Source of the DNA: Ctena decussata
Lineage: Eukaryota; Mollusca; Bivalvia; Lucinida; Lucinidae
Reading direction: 5' to 3'
Assembly: GCA_963989385.1 (NCBI GenBank)
Contig: OZ022510.1
Location: 32,989,448-33,053,447, forward strand
Length of the DNA: 64,000 nucleotides
The position numbers and the translations under genes are program-made. Shown here one piece after another: positions 30,355 to 41,939 of this stretch (its first letter is position 1; each line of letters starts with the position of its first letter). Below the pieces are notes generated by a model. The model did not search any database and had not been told where the DNA came from. It worked only from the letters and a program-made list of their open reading frames with translations.

Positions 30355-30737
30355 TTGAAATTCGTTTCAGAAGTTGGCAATATTGTCCTCTATAACTTGT
30401 ATCATATCTCGGGTATCATATACATATTTTCACTGGATTACCATTTTATAAGTTATCGCAAAAATAGTTCTAAAACATAGAATCTGTATGTTAGAACCTC
30501 TTTGCCAAGATGCAACCGTTGTGACAGAGACGATTGCTTCTTGAAGTGTAGAAAAGCCAGACCATACCAATATATGCCTGTGGCGACAGCTAAACCACAT
30601 TCATGTACTCCAAATGGGGGCGGATGAGTGTTTTGAAGAGAGGAAGAAACATATCTTTATCCATATATGTGAATGTTCTTTTAATTAGCCCCAGCATTCT
30701 ATTAGCTTTATTAGCACAGATTAATATGTCTAAATGT

Positions 30738-31040
30738 AAAGGTAAAGGTTTCCCATAGCCCAATAGCCGTAAGGGCAGTGGGGGTTAGAGACCCACTGTA
30801 TCTTGGGCACAGCTGATGAAAGGCGGAGCCCATCTCTCCCCTCGCTGCCTTATCTGCCCATCTCTCTCCTTTCGCTGCCTTATCCTTCCCTAATTCGAAA
30901 AAGGTACCCATTTACTGCTGGGTGGACAGAGAGTTTTCCTGTCGTCAGATGGCGACGCTGAGCCGCTAACTCACGAACTTCCAGCAACTTTCTGCACAAT
31001 AACCAAGCCACTCTAACCACTCGGCCACCCTGCCTCTCTA
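30738..31040 (-). mobile_element. tRNA(Ser/Leu)-like derived SINE, minus strand
   Basis: On the minus strand it starts AGGCAGGGTGGCCGAGTGGT, an A-box typical of serine/leucine tRNAs, then runs through a body with 'GCCATCTGACGACAGGAAAA' to a short-repeat tail (ACCTTTACCTTTA). No open frame. Confidence 0.65.
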
Positions 31041-31590
31041 GATCTAAAATTCCTGAAAATAACAAAATTTCAAGTTCACTTGAAAAGTTGAAGCATAAAC
31101 TTTCAAATTCACTTAAAAATTGAAGCATAAATTGAGCCGCCATTTTTGACAAAAGGGCAGTTGTGTGAACTCAGACAATTTTTCCTGCATGTTTTAATAG
31201 GGGTTATGCTTGCGCTATGATAGTGCATGCACAGGTTGACCTTAGCTTTAGTTGAAGCAATTTGACATTTTGTCTTCACAATAAAGGCACATTTGACATT
31301 TGCATGAAGAAGTTTGTTGCCAAAAATATTATTGATAAAATGGCAGCTATGTCAACTTACACAGTCATTTGTATGGCCTTTGTATTCTGACATCATTTAC
31401 TTTGTTGACCATTAATGTGCGGGGGGTATCTAATAAGCATTGCTTATTGCCTTTTTTCATTGTAGCTATGAGGGACCTAGTACACGATAAGGAAGCTGTA
31501 TATGCCGACACCAACTGCTAACAAGATCTGGAAATATCTGAAATATAAATTATGCTTGTGAAATAGCAAATTGCATTTTCTTTGGTCTCA
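31041..31590. other. No recognisable feature
   Basis: AT-rich spacer without gene or clear repeat. Confidence 0.5.
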
Positions 31591-31599
31591 CTCATATTT

Positions 31600-31790
31600 T
31601 AGCCGCATCATCAGAAAACCTATATTTTGGGTTTCCGACCAGTTCAAAACTCAGACTGTAGTCACAGAAAATGATAAGAGGCTTAAGAAAGTAGATAGTT
31701 TTTATTATCTGTTTGGCGAAAACAAACACACTGATCTGCACCTTTGTTTTCATATATGCAAATAACTGTTTTTTCACGAAGTGGCTCATT
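31600..31790. mobile_element. Diverged copy of the ATGAGCCAC MITE
   Basis: It shares TTTCCGACC..GTTC, AAGAGGCTTAAG and CGAAGTGGCTCAT with 29299-29537 at lower identity. Confidence 0.5.
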
Positions 31791-32089
31791 TCAGAAAAGA
31801 AGCTATTAACAGCTATGGAAGGTCAAAGATAGCCTCCAAATTGTGCACTAGGTCAAAGAAAGCAACAACAAAATCATAATTCAATACAGTCATAAATCCA
31901 TGCTCATAAACACACATATTAAATGATGATTATCTAGGTTCTCTGCAGCGGAATGTTTTGATAAGAACTTGTTTGGGTTAATAAAACTCCCTTTAGAAGT
32001 AAACACCCCTGAGAGATTAGGAATCATGCTGTTATCCCTCTGCAGAAAGTCCAGTGAGATGAAATTTGGCTGCTGGTGAAAGGTTATAG

Positions 32090-32306
32090 TACAAGATGAC
32101 AGCTCTGTCTATTGTGCTCTTGATCGGATACTTTTTAAACTTGCCTATTATATTAAATGAGGGCATACATAATGTTTTGGATGAGTTTAATTTTCTGTCT
32201 GATTGGACCACTGACTGTGGAGTTAGCTGCCCTTGAGCATCTTAAATATCCCTATAGGTTTACAATTTCTCTCAGGTGAGCAATTGTTGCCCTTTGGGCT
32301 ACTTGT
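32090..32306 (+). mobile_element. Truncated 3' end of an AGCTCACC-family element
   Basis: The segment has 'GGAGTTAGCTGCCCTTGAGC' as in 8700-8930, then CTCAGGTGAGC (from 32272), hairpin GCCC-TTT-GGGC (32289-32299) and TACTTGTT. This is the standard 3' end of that family without its 5' half. Confidence 0.6.
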
Positions 32307-32834
32307 TATATGTTGCCATGGAAATCAAAATGCAACAACAGAAAAATACCTTAAATTATCTCCTTAGTAACCATATTCTTTATGAAGCCCAGCCTTCATA
32401 GACATATTAATCATATTAGCCTTTACAGATTTTATGTTTTCCATTGTTGTTGTTCAAAGGACATGGTTGGTATGGCAACTTATGATGGAAAAAACAAAAA
32501 AAGGAATTTTTTGCTAAGCCATTGTATATATTCTGATCTAACATTTTCGGAAATACTCCTGGATAGGTCTTGTAACAGCTCTATGTTCTTTCTGCACACT
32601 GCTCATTTCGATCAGTTGTCATAGCAACTAAAAGGAACAAATAGCAAAAATTCTTTGAAAGCTATCCTTTTTGTGGAAAATAGTTATACATTTTGTAATT
32701 TTTTTGTTATTAAGTCAACAGACTGTCAGACTGAGACTTTGCAGTAGAAAAAAATGTTTTAACCTGTACAGATGTGACATCAATTTTGAGGCTGCACATA
32801 CATGTATATATGATAGCAATTTTGAGCTAGAGAT

Positions 32835-33680
32835 CTGGTGAGCTTTGTGACCCGTGGGCCTCTTGTTTTATGATTGCTCATATCTCGGAAACCACATCTC
32901 AGATATTTTTCATATTTGGTTAATGGTATCTCTGTAGCATTGTTTTTGATATGAAGTATCTGAAGTCCTGGGTCAGGCCCTTGAGAGGAGCCAGGGGTCA
33001 ATAATTAGGACTTAGTATACATCAAAGTTTTGGTTTAAACCTTTTTGATTACTCACATGTCTGTAACCACTATCAGATTCTTTTCACATTTGGTTAATGA
33101 TATACCTGTGGCATTGCCTTTGATATGAAATATCAGGCCGCTGAGTGGGGCCAGGGTCTATAATTAGGACATAGTATAGCTCAAAGTTTTGTGTTAAACC
33201 CTTTTGATTACTCACTTGTCTGTAACCGCATATCAGATTCTTTTTATATTTGGCTAATGGAATTTCTGTAGCATTACCTTTGATATGAAATGCCATAGCA
33301 TAGAGGTTCAGACCTCTGGGTGGGGCCAGGTGTCAATAATCAGGACTTTCTCTGAGTTTTACATTAAACCTTTCGGATATCTCATATGTCTGTAACAACA
33401 TGTCAGATTCTTTTCATATTCAGTTCATGACATCTCTATAACATTACCTTCGATATGGAATGCTAAGTACTGGGCTCAGGCTCCACGGTGGGGCTAGGGT
33501 CTATAATTTGCGCTTGGTTTATGTCAAAGTGTTTCCTTTAACCTTTTTGATTGCTCCTATCTCTGCTATTAAATCATATTTGGAACATGGTATTTGCATA
33601 ACATTGCCTTTGTCATGAAACATTAAGCAATGGGGTCATGCCTCTTGATGGAGCCATGGTTCAGTAATTAGGATTTACAT
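32835..33680. repeat. Element end plus 155-175 bp degenerate tandem repeats
   Basis: 32837-32868 reads GGTGAGC, GTGACCCGTGGGCC, CTCTTGTTTT, another 3' terminus of the AGGTGAGC type. About five degenerate repeats follow, with 'ATTAGGACTTAGTAT' (33008, 33166), 'CAGATTCTTTTCATATTTGG' and 'CATTGCCTTTGATATGAA'. Non-coding. Confidence 0.55.
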
Positions 33681-33789
33681 GGGCGGTGGCGCTGGTCGGG
33701 GGTATACATGAGCCCTTGCTCACTTTGTCTAGTTGAAAAAGATGATGGATGGATGGATAACTTGCTATTTTACGTCCTTTTCAGGGCAG

Positions 33790-33985
33790 AGTCATTTATT
33801 ATCAGGTTGGGGGGGGGGGGGGGTACATTTTGTGGTGGTGGTGGTGGTGGGGGGGGGGGTCGGATTTTTTTGATGATGTACTGGGGGGACGGAAATCAAT
33901 AAGTCATTGAGCAGGGAAGTCATATATTTTATTAGGCATATTGAGGGGAAGGGGGGGGGGGGGGGGGGGGGGGGGACAGAATTCA
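33790..33985. repeat. Poly-G-rich region of a MITE-like repeat
   Basis: Several long G-runs (33810-33823, 33850-33860, 33951-33975) sit in sequence starting GTCATTTATTATCAGGTTGG. A relative with inverted CCACCTGATAATAAATGACT borders the G38 run at 43949-43986. Confidence 0.6.
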
Positions 33986-33999
33986 TCCATCAGTCTTGA

Positions 34000-34799
34000 T
34001 TTTTAAAAAAATGTCTCAGCTTAGATCCTCCCCCCCATTACTCCTAAAATTTCAGACTATTCTTACAAATCAAAATCGTAACAACATTTGTGGAAGTGAC
34101 ACACAACTTTTGGGCAGCTTCTATATTTTCATTAACTTGGTAGTAGAACAGTATACAATTGTCTATAAAACCATGTTTAGTAGATGATTTTGTTCTCAAT
34201 TAAATCCACTGCCTGTGTTTGTGATATCAGCTCTCCAGGTGCCTGTATTAATCTTTATTTGAGTCTCATCAATGTACATACATAAGACATCCCTGGGCCC
34301 TCGTGCTGGGCTATGGGATTCCTGCGATGATTTGGAATTATCTCGTGGCGGCTGGGTCAAGAAGATTCACGCCGATTCCGTGACAATCTGTCTGTGGTGT
34401 CATTTTGAACTACCCTAGTAACAGAGAGATTTGTATCACCTTGTTTAAAGGAATGCCCGAAAATTATTAGTCACTATCCTCTCACTCCTTGACTGATTAC
34501 AGAAGAATACTGCCTGTGATCTTTGAGTTTATTCATGGCAGACATTATCCGTTTCCTGTCAGAGACCGATTTTAGAGTTGCAACTCCAAGACTGGGTTTG
34601 TGACTACCTTCTTGAGATTTCTTACGCTCGGCCAAAGCTACCGAGACAGTGTTAATTTTTAAACCATGTCGAATCAGTAAATTAATTTTTTGAGTCTATT
34701 CTCTCATCACCCGACTCGGAAAGGTTTCGTATTACTACATTATGAGACCAGTCCTCGTAATCTGTAGATGTGTTCAAGCTGAGCTCAGAAACTTTATCG
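34000..34799. other. No recognisable feature
   Basis: No gene seen. 34270-34430 is less AT-rich, with no repeat boundary or open frame I can support. Confidence 0.4.
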
Positions 34800-35018
34800 T
34801 TAGGGTCAAGTCAGGTAAATTCGGACAGCAGGTAAATTCGGACACACCATTGCAAACAGTGGAAATCCAGATGAGACGGCTCAAAATGAGCCGTCTCATC
34901 AGGATTTTCACTGTTTGCCCAATTATTTTTGTTTTAATTTCAAACAACTGAGATATAATGGAAACAATGTCACTGACCGAAATTACCTGTTGACCGAATT
35001 TAGCTCCTTTGACCCTAA
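34800..35018. mobile_element. MITE with TTAGGGTCAA / TTGACCCTAA ends, copy 1
   Basis: The ends TTAGGGTCAA and TTGACCCTAA are inverted. The subterminal AAATTCGGACAGCAGGTAAA and a central palindrome CAGATGAGACGGCTC / GAGCCGTCTCATC match the copy in the esterase intron (62207-62395). Confidence 0.7.
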
Positions 35019-35214
35019 TGTCAGCAATGTCAGCTGCTACCGCTGCTTTTGTTGACTCTTTAAACGACTCAACCTGAGATGCAACATTTTTAGTTTAAAC
35101 ATATTTTATCATGCATCTGCTGCAAAATTCACCTGATAACGGGTATGATAACATGATGTGATATCATGTCACTGTAGAACTGCGATTGCACGAATGTTAT
35201 CAGGTCATGCCTTG

Positions 35215-35345
35215 AGAAGCGATCTCTGAAAACGATTGGCTACACACTGACGTTGGCCATGATATTAGCGTTCGATTGGTTAACTGACGTCACCGACTTA
35301 CGTCATAACACATTCGCGACGTCAGCAAATTCGAACAAACCTGCG
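35215..35345. promoter_or_regulatory. Cluster of CCAAT and CRE-like motifs
   Basis: Two GATTGG (inverted CCAAT) boxes (about 35236, 35274) and three CRE-like TGACGTCA/TTACGTCA/GACGTCA words lie within 110 bp of an otherwise AT-rich region. It looks promoter-like, but no open frame follows on either strand, so this is only a suggestion. Confidence 0.3.
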
Positions 35346-35420
35346 TTTGCTTATCACTTGTTTGCCGCTCTTTACGCCGTAAAATCTTCTAATCATGCAT
35401 GATAAATAGAAAAACACGTA

Positions 35421-35546
35421 AGTGTCTTTTGATATCAAGTTTATCAGGCTCGACCGGAAACACGTCGGACTTGATCGGCAAGCCTCGCCATTCCGACGCT
35501 GTTTCTGGTCTCGCCTGATAAACTTGATATCAAAAGACAATAACAT
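35421..35546. mobile_element. Hairpin MITE with TGTCTTTTGATATCAAG ends
   Basis: TGTCTTTTGATATCAAGTTT plus ATCAGGC on the left is inverted perfectly (GCCTGATAAACTTGATATC plus AAAAGACA) on the right. Pairing continues imperfectly inward (CCGGAAACACGTCGG / CCGACGCTGTTTCTGG). Confidence 0.8.
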
Positions 35547-35848
35547 GCTATTCTCTATTTATTTCGTAAACATGACAAAGGCGTCAATACGATTTTAAGG
35601 ATCAGAACGAAAGCAATAATACTTATTTAGTTCATTTCCCTAACAATTATAATTTGTTAGTTTATAGGCGAAAGACATCTTCTAATTTGAAAACAAATAT
35701 TTTCAAGAGTAGTTCTTAACAGTGGTCGCCCCGTGCCAACCGTGTGGTATAAATAGTTGGATGCTTTCGCTTGTGGCAGGTGGTGAAACCTCACTATACA
35801 AGCAACCGTCCGTTATATAGTCCATACAGTTTAACTTCCGCTGATTCA

Positions 35849-36017
35849 AGAAGGGCAGTTGTCAGTTACTGGCGAAAGTATGTGCACTTAGTACTGGTTA
35901 ACCGCTTAGGAGGTCTAAGCCTGCCCAGGAATAGTGTGGTTAGGTTAACTGACCGTCCCGACATGACCTTAGTTGTTTACCGTGGACGTTAAGCATCAAA
36001 TCAACCAACCAACCAAC
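35849..36017 (+). mobile_element. SINE 3' part with CAAC tail
   Basis: From AAGGGCAGTTGTCAGTTACT to GGACGTTAAGCATCAAATCA with a CAAC-repeat tail. It is nearly identical to 54972-55144, which has an (AAATC)n tail. The different simple tails on an identical body are typical of SINE copies. Confidence 0.75.
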
Positions 36018-36750
36018 CATACAGTTTAACTGATCAAAAAATGATCAAATCCTTCGTACAAACAGATCCACCGTGCATATTTAAATCGTATTTAAACATT
36101 TAGATAAAAACCAAATCGCGAATTCTATCCTTTCGATCTTTCCTATTTTCATAATACTAACATGCTTCATTTGTTTGTGTATCATTCTGTGCCCGTGGGT
36201 CGCACACGGGACGAAGATTATTACCTCATCTGTGTTTAACAATTGTCTTGTGTTTGTGTTACATTTCCAAGCTCTAGCACGTTGTACTTAAATTTTCAAT
36301 TCCAATGAAATTTGTGTCAACAGGTAAAAATACAACTTATCTCCCGTAGCAATTGCCTGCTACATTTTGTCTGAATGTCCTAAAGTTTCTAATCATTTAA
36401 CAATCTAGTACGTTTCTGTCTCTCTTTACATATTTATTCATTCACAACCCGTAAATTCTTATCGCATACACTACTGATATGGATCTCCTATTCCAACGTC
36501 AAGGCAGTTTTTTAACAAACGGGTTCTTTTCCCCTTTGTCTGTGGGGAATAAAATTTACAGACCACTTTACTTCTGTAGTGGATGGGGTGAAATCCCCTG
36601 TTAAACAGGAGCCACCTGTTTGCCGTGGGTGGCGTCTCGTATGCTGGAAAAAGGGATCCTGGTAGTTGAGAGAGGCCCAGGGATCTCCAGCTTATCAACA
36701 CACTACTTTGGCCCTGGCTTCAGATAGACGAGCGTTTCGGGTTAACACCC
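36018..36750. other. Spacer; short direct repeat around the retrotransposon start
   Basis: No gene seen. TATGGATCTCCTATTCCA (36478-36495) recurs with one change as TATGGATCGCCTATTCCA at the start of the retrotransposon fragment (36770-36787). This could be chance, or a trace of rearrangement at the 5' truncation. Confidence 0.35.
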
Positions 36751-36751
36751 A

Positions 36752-37444
36752 GATCCAGTGCTTAAAATTTATGGATCGCCTATTCCAGTTGTAAATGAGG
36801 CCAAATTTTTAGGCCTTCTGTTTGATAGGAAACTCACTTTTATTCCTCACGTAAAAGCTTTGAAAGCTAAATGTTTAAAAGCTTTAGACGTTTTAAAAGT
36901 TCTCTCCAATACCAATTGGGGAGGCGATCGTACTGTTCTTCTTAATCTGTATAGATCTCTTGTAAGATCTAAACTCGATTATGGTTCAGGCGTGTATGGT
37001 TCGGCACGAAAACCATACCTGAAATGTCTCGACACCATTCATCATCAGGGTTTACGCCTTGCTCTAAGAGCATTTAGAACATCGCCTGTAGAAAGTCTTT
37101 ATGCTGAGTCAAATGAACCGTCTCTGTATATCAGAAGAGAGAAATTGTCTTTGCAGTATGTTACAAAATTAGCTGCAAACCCTCAGAATCCAGCTTACGA
37201 TTGTGTTTTTAATCCTCGTTATGAAATATTTTATAACAACAAACCGAGATCTATCAAACCCTTGGGTTTGCGTTTTAAACCGTTGCTTGTCGATTCGCAT
37301 ATTGACATTAAAAACATTCAGACGTTTTCTTTACCTGTTCATGAGCCATGGACCCTAAAACCTCCAAACGTCATTCCATCATTACATCACAATAAAAAAT
37401 CGCAGAAAACCCTGATCTTATTCAATCGGAATTCTTACAAATAA
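36752..37444 (+). pseudogene. I/Nimb-like non-LTR retrotransposon ORF2, end of RT domain
   Basis: The open frame begins abruptly (a stop lies at 36743-36745) with DPVLKIYGSPIPVVNEAKFL, matching the stretch after the YxDD palm in I/Jockey-type reverse transcriptases. GLLFDRKLTFIPHV, RSLVRSKLDYG and FRTSPVESLYAE are the conserved thumb-region words. The palm with its active site is absent, so the copy is 5'-truncated, as is common for LINEs. The frame runs to TAA 37442, but homology switches near the A6 run at 37394-37399 into the next frame, which carries RNase H. Confidence 0.8.
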
Positions 37445-38256
37445 AATCTAACTTTCCGAACCATACCACAATTTATACGGATGGTTCAAAACAAGCAGAT
37501 AAAGTTGCATGTTCGGTTGTAAGTTCCCTATTCACAGAAACCATACGATTACCAAATGGCAGCTCAATTTTTACAGCAGAAGCTAAAGCCATAGATCTTG
37601 CTCTCAATCAAATATCAGTTCAAGAAAACAATCAGTTTATAATATTCTCAGATTCTCTCTCTGTTATATCATCACTAAAAAATGTTAATCACCCTAACCC
37701 TTTAATACAACAAATATTTCGTAAAATTTTTCAACTACCATCAAAGGAAATAGTATTTTGTTGGATCCCCAGTCACGTCAATATTCGTGGAAATGACCTG
37801 GCCGATAAAGAGGCCAAGGCGGCTTTAAATTTACCAGAAAGTACCTTCCGAATTCCGCACTCAGATTTTAAATCTCAAATTAATACGTATATTAAATCAA
37901 AGTGTCAAACTAATTGGGATAATCAAATTCATAACAAACTCCGACAAATTAAACCAGATTTTCACAGCAAGGACAATATACTATCAAATAGAAAAGAACA
38001 GACTGTCATTACCAGATGCCGAATAGGGCATACCAGAATTACACATTCGTTTTTGTTAAATAATGAGGTTGCACCATTTTGCATACCATGCAATGAAGTC
38101 ATTACTATCAAACATCTTCTTGTGTCATGCATTGACTTTAACCATATTCATTCAAAACATTACGACATTAAAACCATAACCGAGCTTTTCAGCAAAGTTT
38201 CTTCTATCCAAATTATTAATTTTTTAAAGGAAGCTGGACTTTTTAATAAGATTTAG
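37396..38256 (+). pseudogene. RNase H and C-terminal domain of the same non-LTR element
   Basis: A 286-codon stretch without internal stops and without an ATG, one base out of frame from the RT piece. It holds the RNase H set: IYTDGSK (first Asp), TAEAKAIDLAL (Glu), FSDSLSVI (Asp) and WIPSHVNIRGNDLADKEAK (His/Asp). It then has RCRIGHTRITHSFLL and a CIPCNEVITIKHLLVSC knuckle typical of ORF2 C-termini in I-type elements. It ends KEAGLFNKI, TAG at 38254. The enzyme residues look intact; only the frameshift and missing 5' half mark it as dead. Confidence 0.8.
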
Positions 38257-38570
38257 TCTTTTATTGTACATAACATTTTTATCATTTGGACGTAACATAA
38301 TACTTTTAACATTTGATCGCTTTTGAATTTGTCTTATAGAAACGTTTTAAATTGCTGACGTTTAGACGCTATTAGTGGTGAGTATTCTAAATACGTCAAA
38401 ATAAGCAAATGTTTCAGCTGTAATGAGAACTGTATAAGGATGAATGTGCATTTTGTTAACCAATTGAATTTGTGTCACTCTGAAAAGGCCATATAAACAT
38501 TAACTGTTTGATAATGGAAGTGTAACACAGATGAAAATGCTATGTTTACGAAACAAAATATGTGTAAACT
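38257..38570. other. Probable 3' UTR of the non-LTR element
   Basis: AT-rich, non-coding, directly after the ORF2 stop. The 3' end and tail cannot be placed. Confidence 0.35.
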
Positions 38571-38575
38571 AAAAT

Positions 38576-38871
38576 TCGCCACCGTGCAACATCTTTCTTG
38601 ATGCGACCGAGCTCCACATTTACACGTTTATCTAATAGTTGGGCTACCTTGTTAGAATTTTTCTGCTCGAGGCCTGATTCAAGCATATCAATTCGCCTGC
38701 TAGATCTGTAAACATTTCTCGTACGTCCGTAGACAACTTAGTAATAAGACGCTCTAACGAAGAATCTGCGTTCACATGAAAATCAGCGCTGGTTACCACA
38801 AGACGCTTAGAATTAGCTGGAGAACAAGTAGGAAGCGTACGTCTAGCTTTATTGTCTTTTGAGATTCAGGT
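38576..38871 (-). pseudogene. Retroelement ORF1-like coiled-coil fragment, 3' part
   Basis: On the minus strand the frame reads SKRLVVTSADFHVNADSS, LERLITKLSTDVREMF, then after a one-base shift RIDMLESGLEQKNSNKV, AQLLDKRVNVELGRIKKDV. The last part has a regular charged/leucine pattern of a coiled coil, like ORF1 proteins of some non-LTR elements. The LTR element (38872-42457) and a MITE split it from its upstream part at 42802-42969. A host gene origin cannot be excluded. Confidence 0.5.
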
Positions 38872-39389
38872 TGTCACAGAGTGCACTTGCAATTAGATTT
38901 TCGGCAATTTTATTTCGGACTAAGAACTCTTTGCACTAGGTGTGTCTCAGAAAACCTGCGTAATTTCAAGTAGCCTAAATGGGTCGATGATTCATGACTG
39001 TAATTTGAACAAGCGCATGTACAATGTCCAAGAAATAGCGATTCAGGTATATGCCGTGAACTTATTTGGTAATAACACGTTAGGCATAGAGGTAGTATGA
39101 AATACGTAAGCAATATCACCATGGAAATTGCTCTTCAAACTTTATGATAATAAAGTGCATGACCTTTCATTATATAAAACAGAAGCGCATCGCGCTCGGG
39201 AGATTTGGGATTAGGATTTTGGCTTTTGATTGGGTTTAAGGTGTAACTAGGAAATAAAAAAAGAAGAACAATGAATTTGACTTATTATGAACCTGGGTAG
39301 TTAGTAGTTGCGGAAACAATAACTTTAATAAACTTAGAAAACTATATGATCACTTGACTTATCATTAAAGATGGCTCGATAGTATGACA
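38872..39389 (+). repeat. Left LTR (518 bp)
   Basis: Carries TATATAAAA at 39171-39179 and AATAAA at 39327-39332, plausible TATA box and polyadenylation signal. The orientation is supported by the purine tract before the other LTR. The only difference from the right LTR that I see is G at 38903 versus A at the matching place. Confidence 0.9.
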
Positions 39390-41939
39390 GTCATCTTTCT
39401 TTTGGTTGCCGTGACCTAGGATTTATTCTTATTTCGGACACTTATCTTGGACATTCATGGTGATAACAATGATTTGGACTTTTCTATGGACAGTTGTGAG
39501 GACATTGAATATTATCGCACACCTTAGTGAAGGACTTTCAATGCCATATGATGTCAGTAAAGACCTGGAAGCAATCCAAGGTAAGGCCATCTACTGGTTT
39601 TACTTATGCACATCATGCATGTCAAAACTGGAGGTTGACAATATGTGTTAAATGTCCTTGCATGTTCAGACGGATGATAACAGTGTCTGTTTTGATTTGC
39701 ATATTAGTTAAACTACAGCTTCTCTTTTATAAGGTCTTTGTGTACCTTGACTTTTGTTAAGGGAGACAAATTAATTTGAGTTTTATGCAAGATATAACTT
39801 GGTTTTGTTTGACCTTTGGCATGCTTTTGCGTCTTCTTTTAAAATCAGTTAATTTATTCGGCATAGTTTACGGACTATTGGCTATGGTCCAAGGCGCTTC
39901 TAGAAAATCTTGGGAACTATTTTTTCTAGAGTTGTGATGAGGTTGGTGTTCTGCCAAAGAGATAGAACAGTTTGCTAAGACTTAGGTTGGCAATATGCCA
40001 TTATTGGGTTCTTACAAACTTGGTATTTCGGTATGAATGTACTTTGTGCTTGTGACCTAGCTTTATTTCGCTGTGTAGAGATATATGATTGTGTGAAGCT
40101 TTGAGTCATTGCTTCATACATACATGACGTGTGTTCTCTGCAACTTTCGTTGTTAGGTGTGTTTGATTCAAAAGAATTATCTTCAACTCTTTCCTGTTAG
40201 ATTGGTGTTGACTTTTGGTCAAAGGTTAAGTTTACTTTAGGGTATTTTTTCCTGCACCAATATGGACTAGCACTTAAGGGTTGCATGGTGCATTGCGTAT
40301 GCATCATGAAATGCGGTATAAGGACCATTATGTTGATGTCAGCTTTGAGCAGCTGGTGCGTTTGGTTCGCAGCATCAATTAATGCATATGGTACCTTATG
40401 GCTTGGCTATAGGCTAAGGGTATACTTGTGTTGTATGAGTTTATTTTGAGTAAGGTTACTTTAACCTGAATGGGCAAAACAAGGAGAGCTAGGTCAAGGT
40501 TGATCTGTACTTGATTTTGACTTTTGTGTTCTGATGTACTTTTGAGGTTGTTGGCACTTTTTACATTTGGTACATTATTGGGCAGTGTTGAATTTTTTTC
40601 GACTTCTAATGGTTGTTATGGATTTGCATTTCCTTATCACATATGCAATGTGTGCATATGATGTTGCCAAGCCTCTATGTTTTGCTCATGTTTTGTTGTG
40701 TTGAGTTTTTCCAGTGAAGGCCAATCCAAGGAAGCCTTTCTGAAGGTCAGGGAGCTGACAGAGATCAGAGGACCTAAGTTGGTCAAAGATGGTTAATTTC
40801 CATCTCTCCCGACATGAGGTAACGACGAGAAGAATAGGATATCGTCGTTGGATTACGTTTATGTACGTAATTATGTCATGGTGACACGAAGAACTTTTGA
40901 TGATGCCTCGAGCTGGCATTTCGAAGGGACTTGAGACTACAGAGTTGGCGACTTGTAAATAAAGAGTGACATTTAGAATATAGTTTACCAGTGTGGACAT
41001 ATGTAACCGTATTTAATCAGTGTGTCATATATAGAGGACATGTATATAGTGCGACTTAGTAACCTTGAGGAAATATTTGCTGGAACATTTCTTTTTCAAT
41101 GAAACTTTGGAAGAAACTGTGGGAACTTTCTTATGCTTACGTCAGAGACTAGATATATCGTTATCAATACTTTAGATAACCTGTGAATAAATTCTGGGAA
41201 ACTCTCTTTTATTTTGCTTACCTGTATGGAAACTTGCCAGACTTTCTCCTGAATTAAAAGTTACCTGGACACATTATATCTTTTATGTGAACATTTATCA
41301 CTCAAGTGGGGGATACCGATCAAGATATCTGTATCATGCTGAAGTAGCAGTATATGCTTAATGCAACATGCGTCGACATTACGGGAAGATATGTTTATCG
41401 TTGGGACTGTTCTTAATACTGAGATAGCTGCCAGAATTTTGGACAGTCGGTACGAGTGGTCAGATATAAACAGGCATCCTACACAACCGTGTCTGTGTGT
41501 CATATTCTAAACAACCGTATGACACTTGGGTGGACTGAAGGCTAAAGAGTGATGGCAATGAAGAATTCTAAACTTTGACAGTGCTTAAAACTTTCAGAAT
41601 GAATCTAGTTATAGTCAGACTCTGTTAGTGTATGGGAAGATGTTCATTTACATTTAATGGACTTAATTAGAATAATATAAGAATAAAGCAGTGAGCAGTT
41701 TGCTAGAACAGTGACTTTCAAAGTGTAATAAACGTTTAGAGTAATTTTAATGCATGCTTTTAGAATTTTACTTATTCGCTATATTATTCGTGGAAGACTC
41801 GGAATTGTTCTTGTTTAGTAAGAAATGTAAGTTTCTATAAGAATTCAAAAGTACCATATAAGAATTCAAAAGTAATATATAAGGCAATTTAAAACTTGAA
41901 AGCTATAAAACTTCCATAAAATCTTAAGAAGGGAAGGTC
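39390..41939 (+). other. Internal domain of the LTR element, non-coding
   Basis: 2550 bp with stops in all frames. The longest open frames (about 70-104 codons) match no retroviral-type domain. I find no zinc knuckle, DTG/DSG protease, YxDD or integrase motif. Confidence 0.75.

Noticed and set aside
40686..41000. 104-residue minus-strand open frame inside the LTR element as a gag
   Set aside because: No zinc knuckle or gag-like composition, and opposite to the orientation given by the purine tract.
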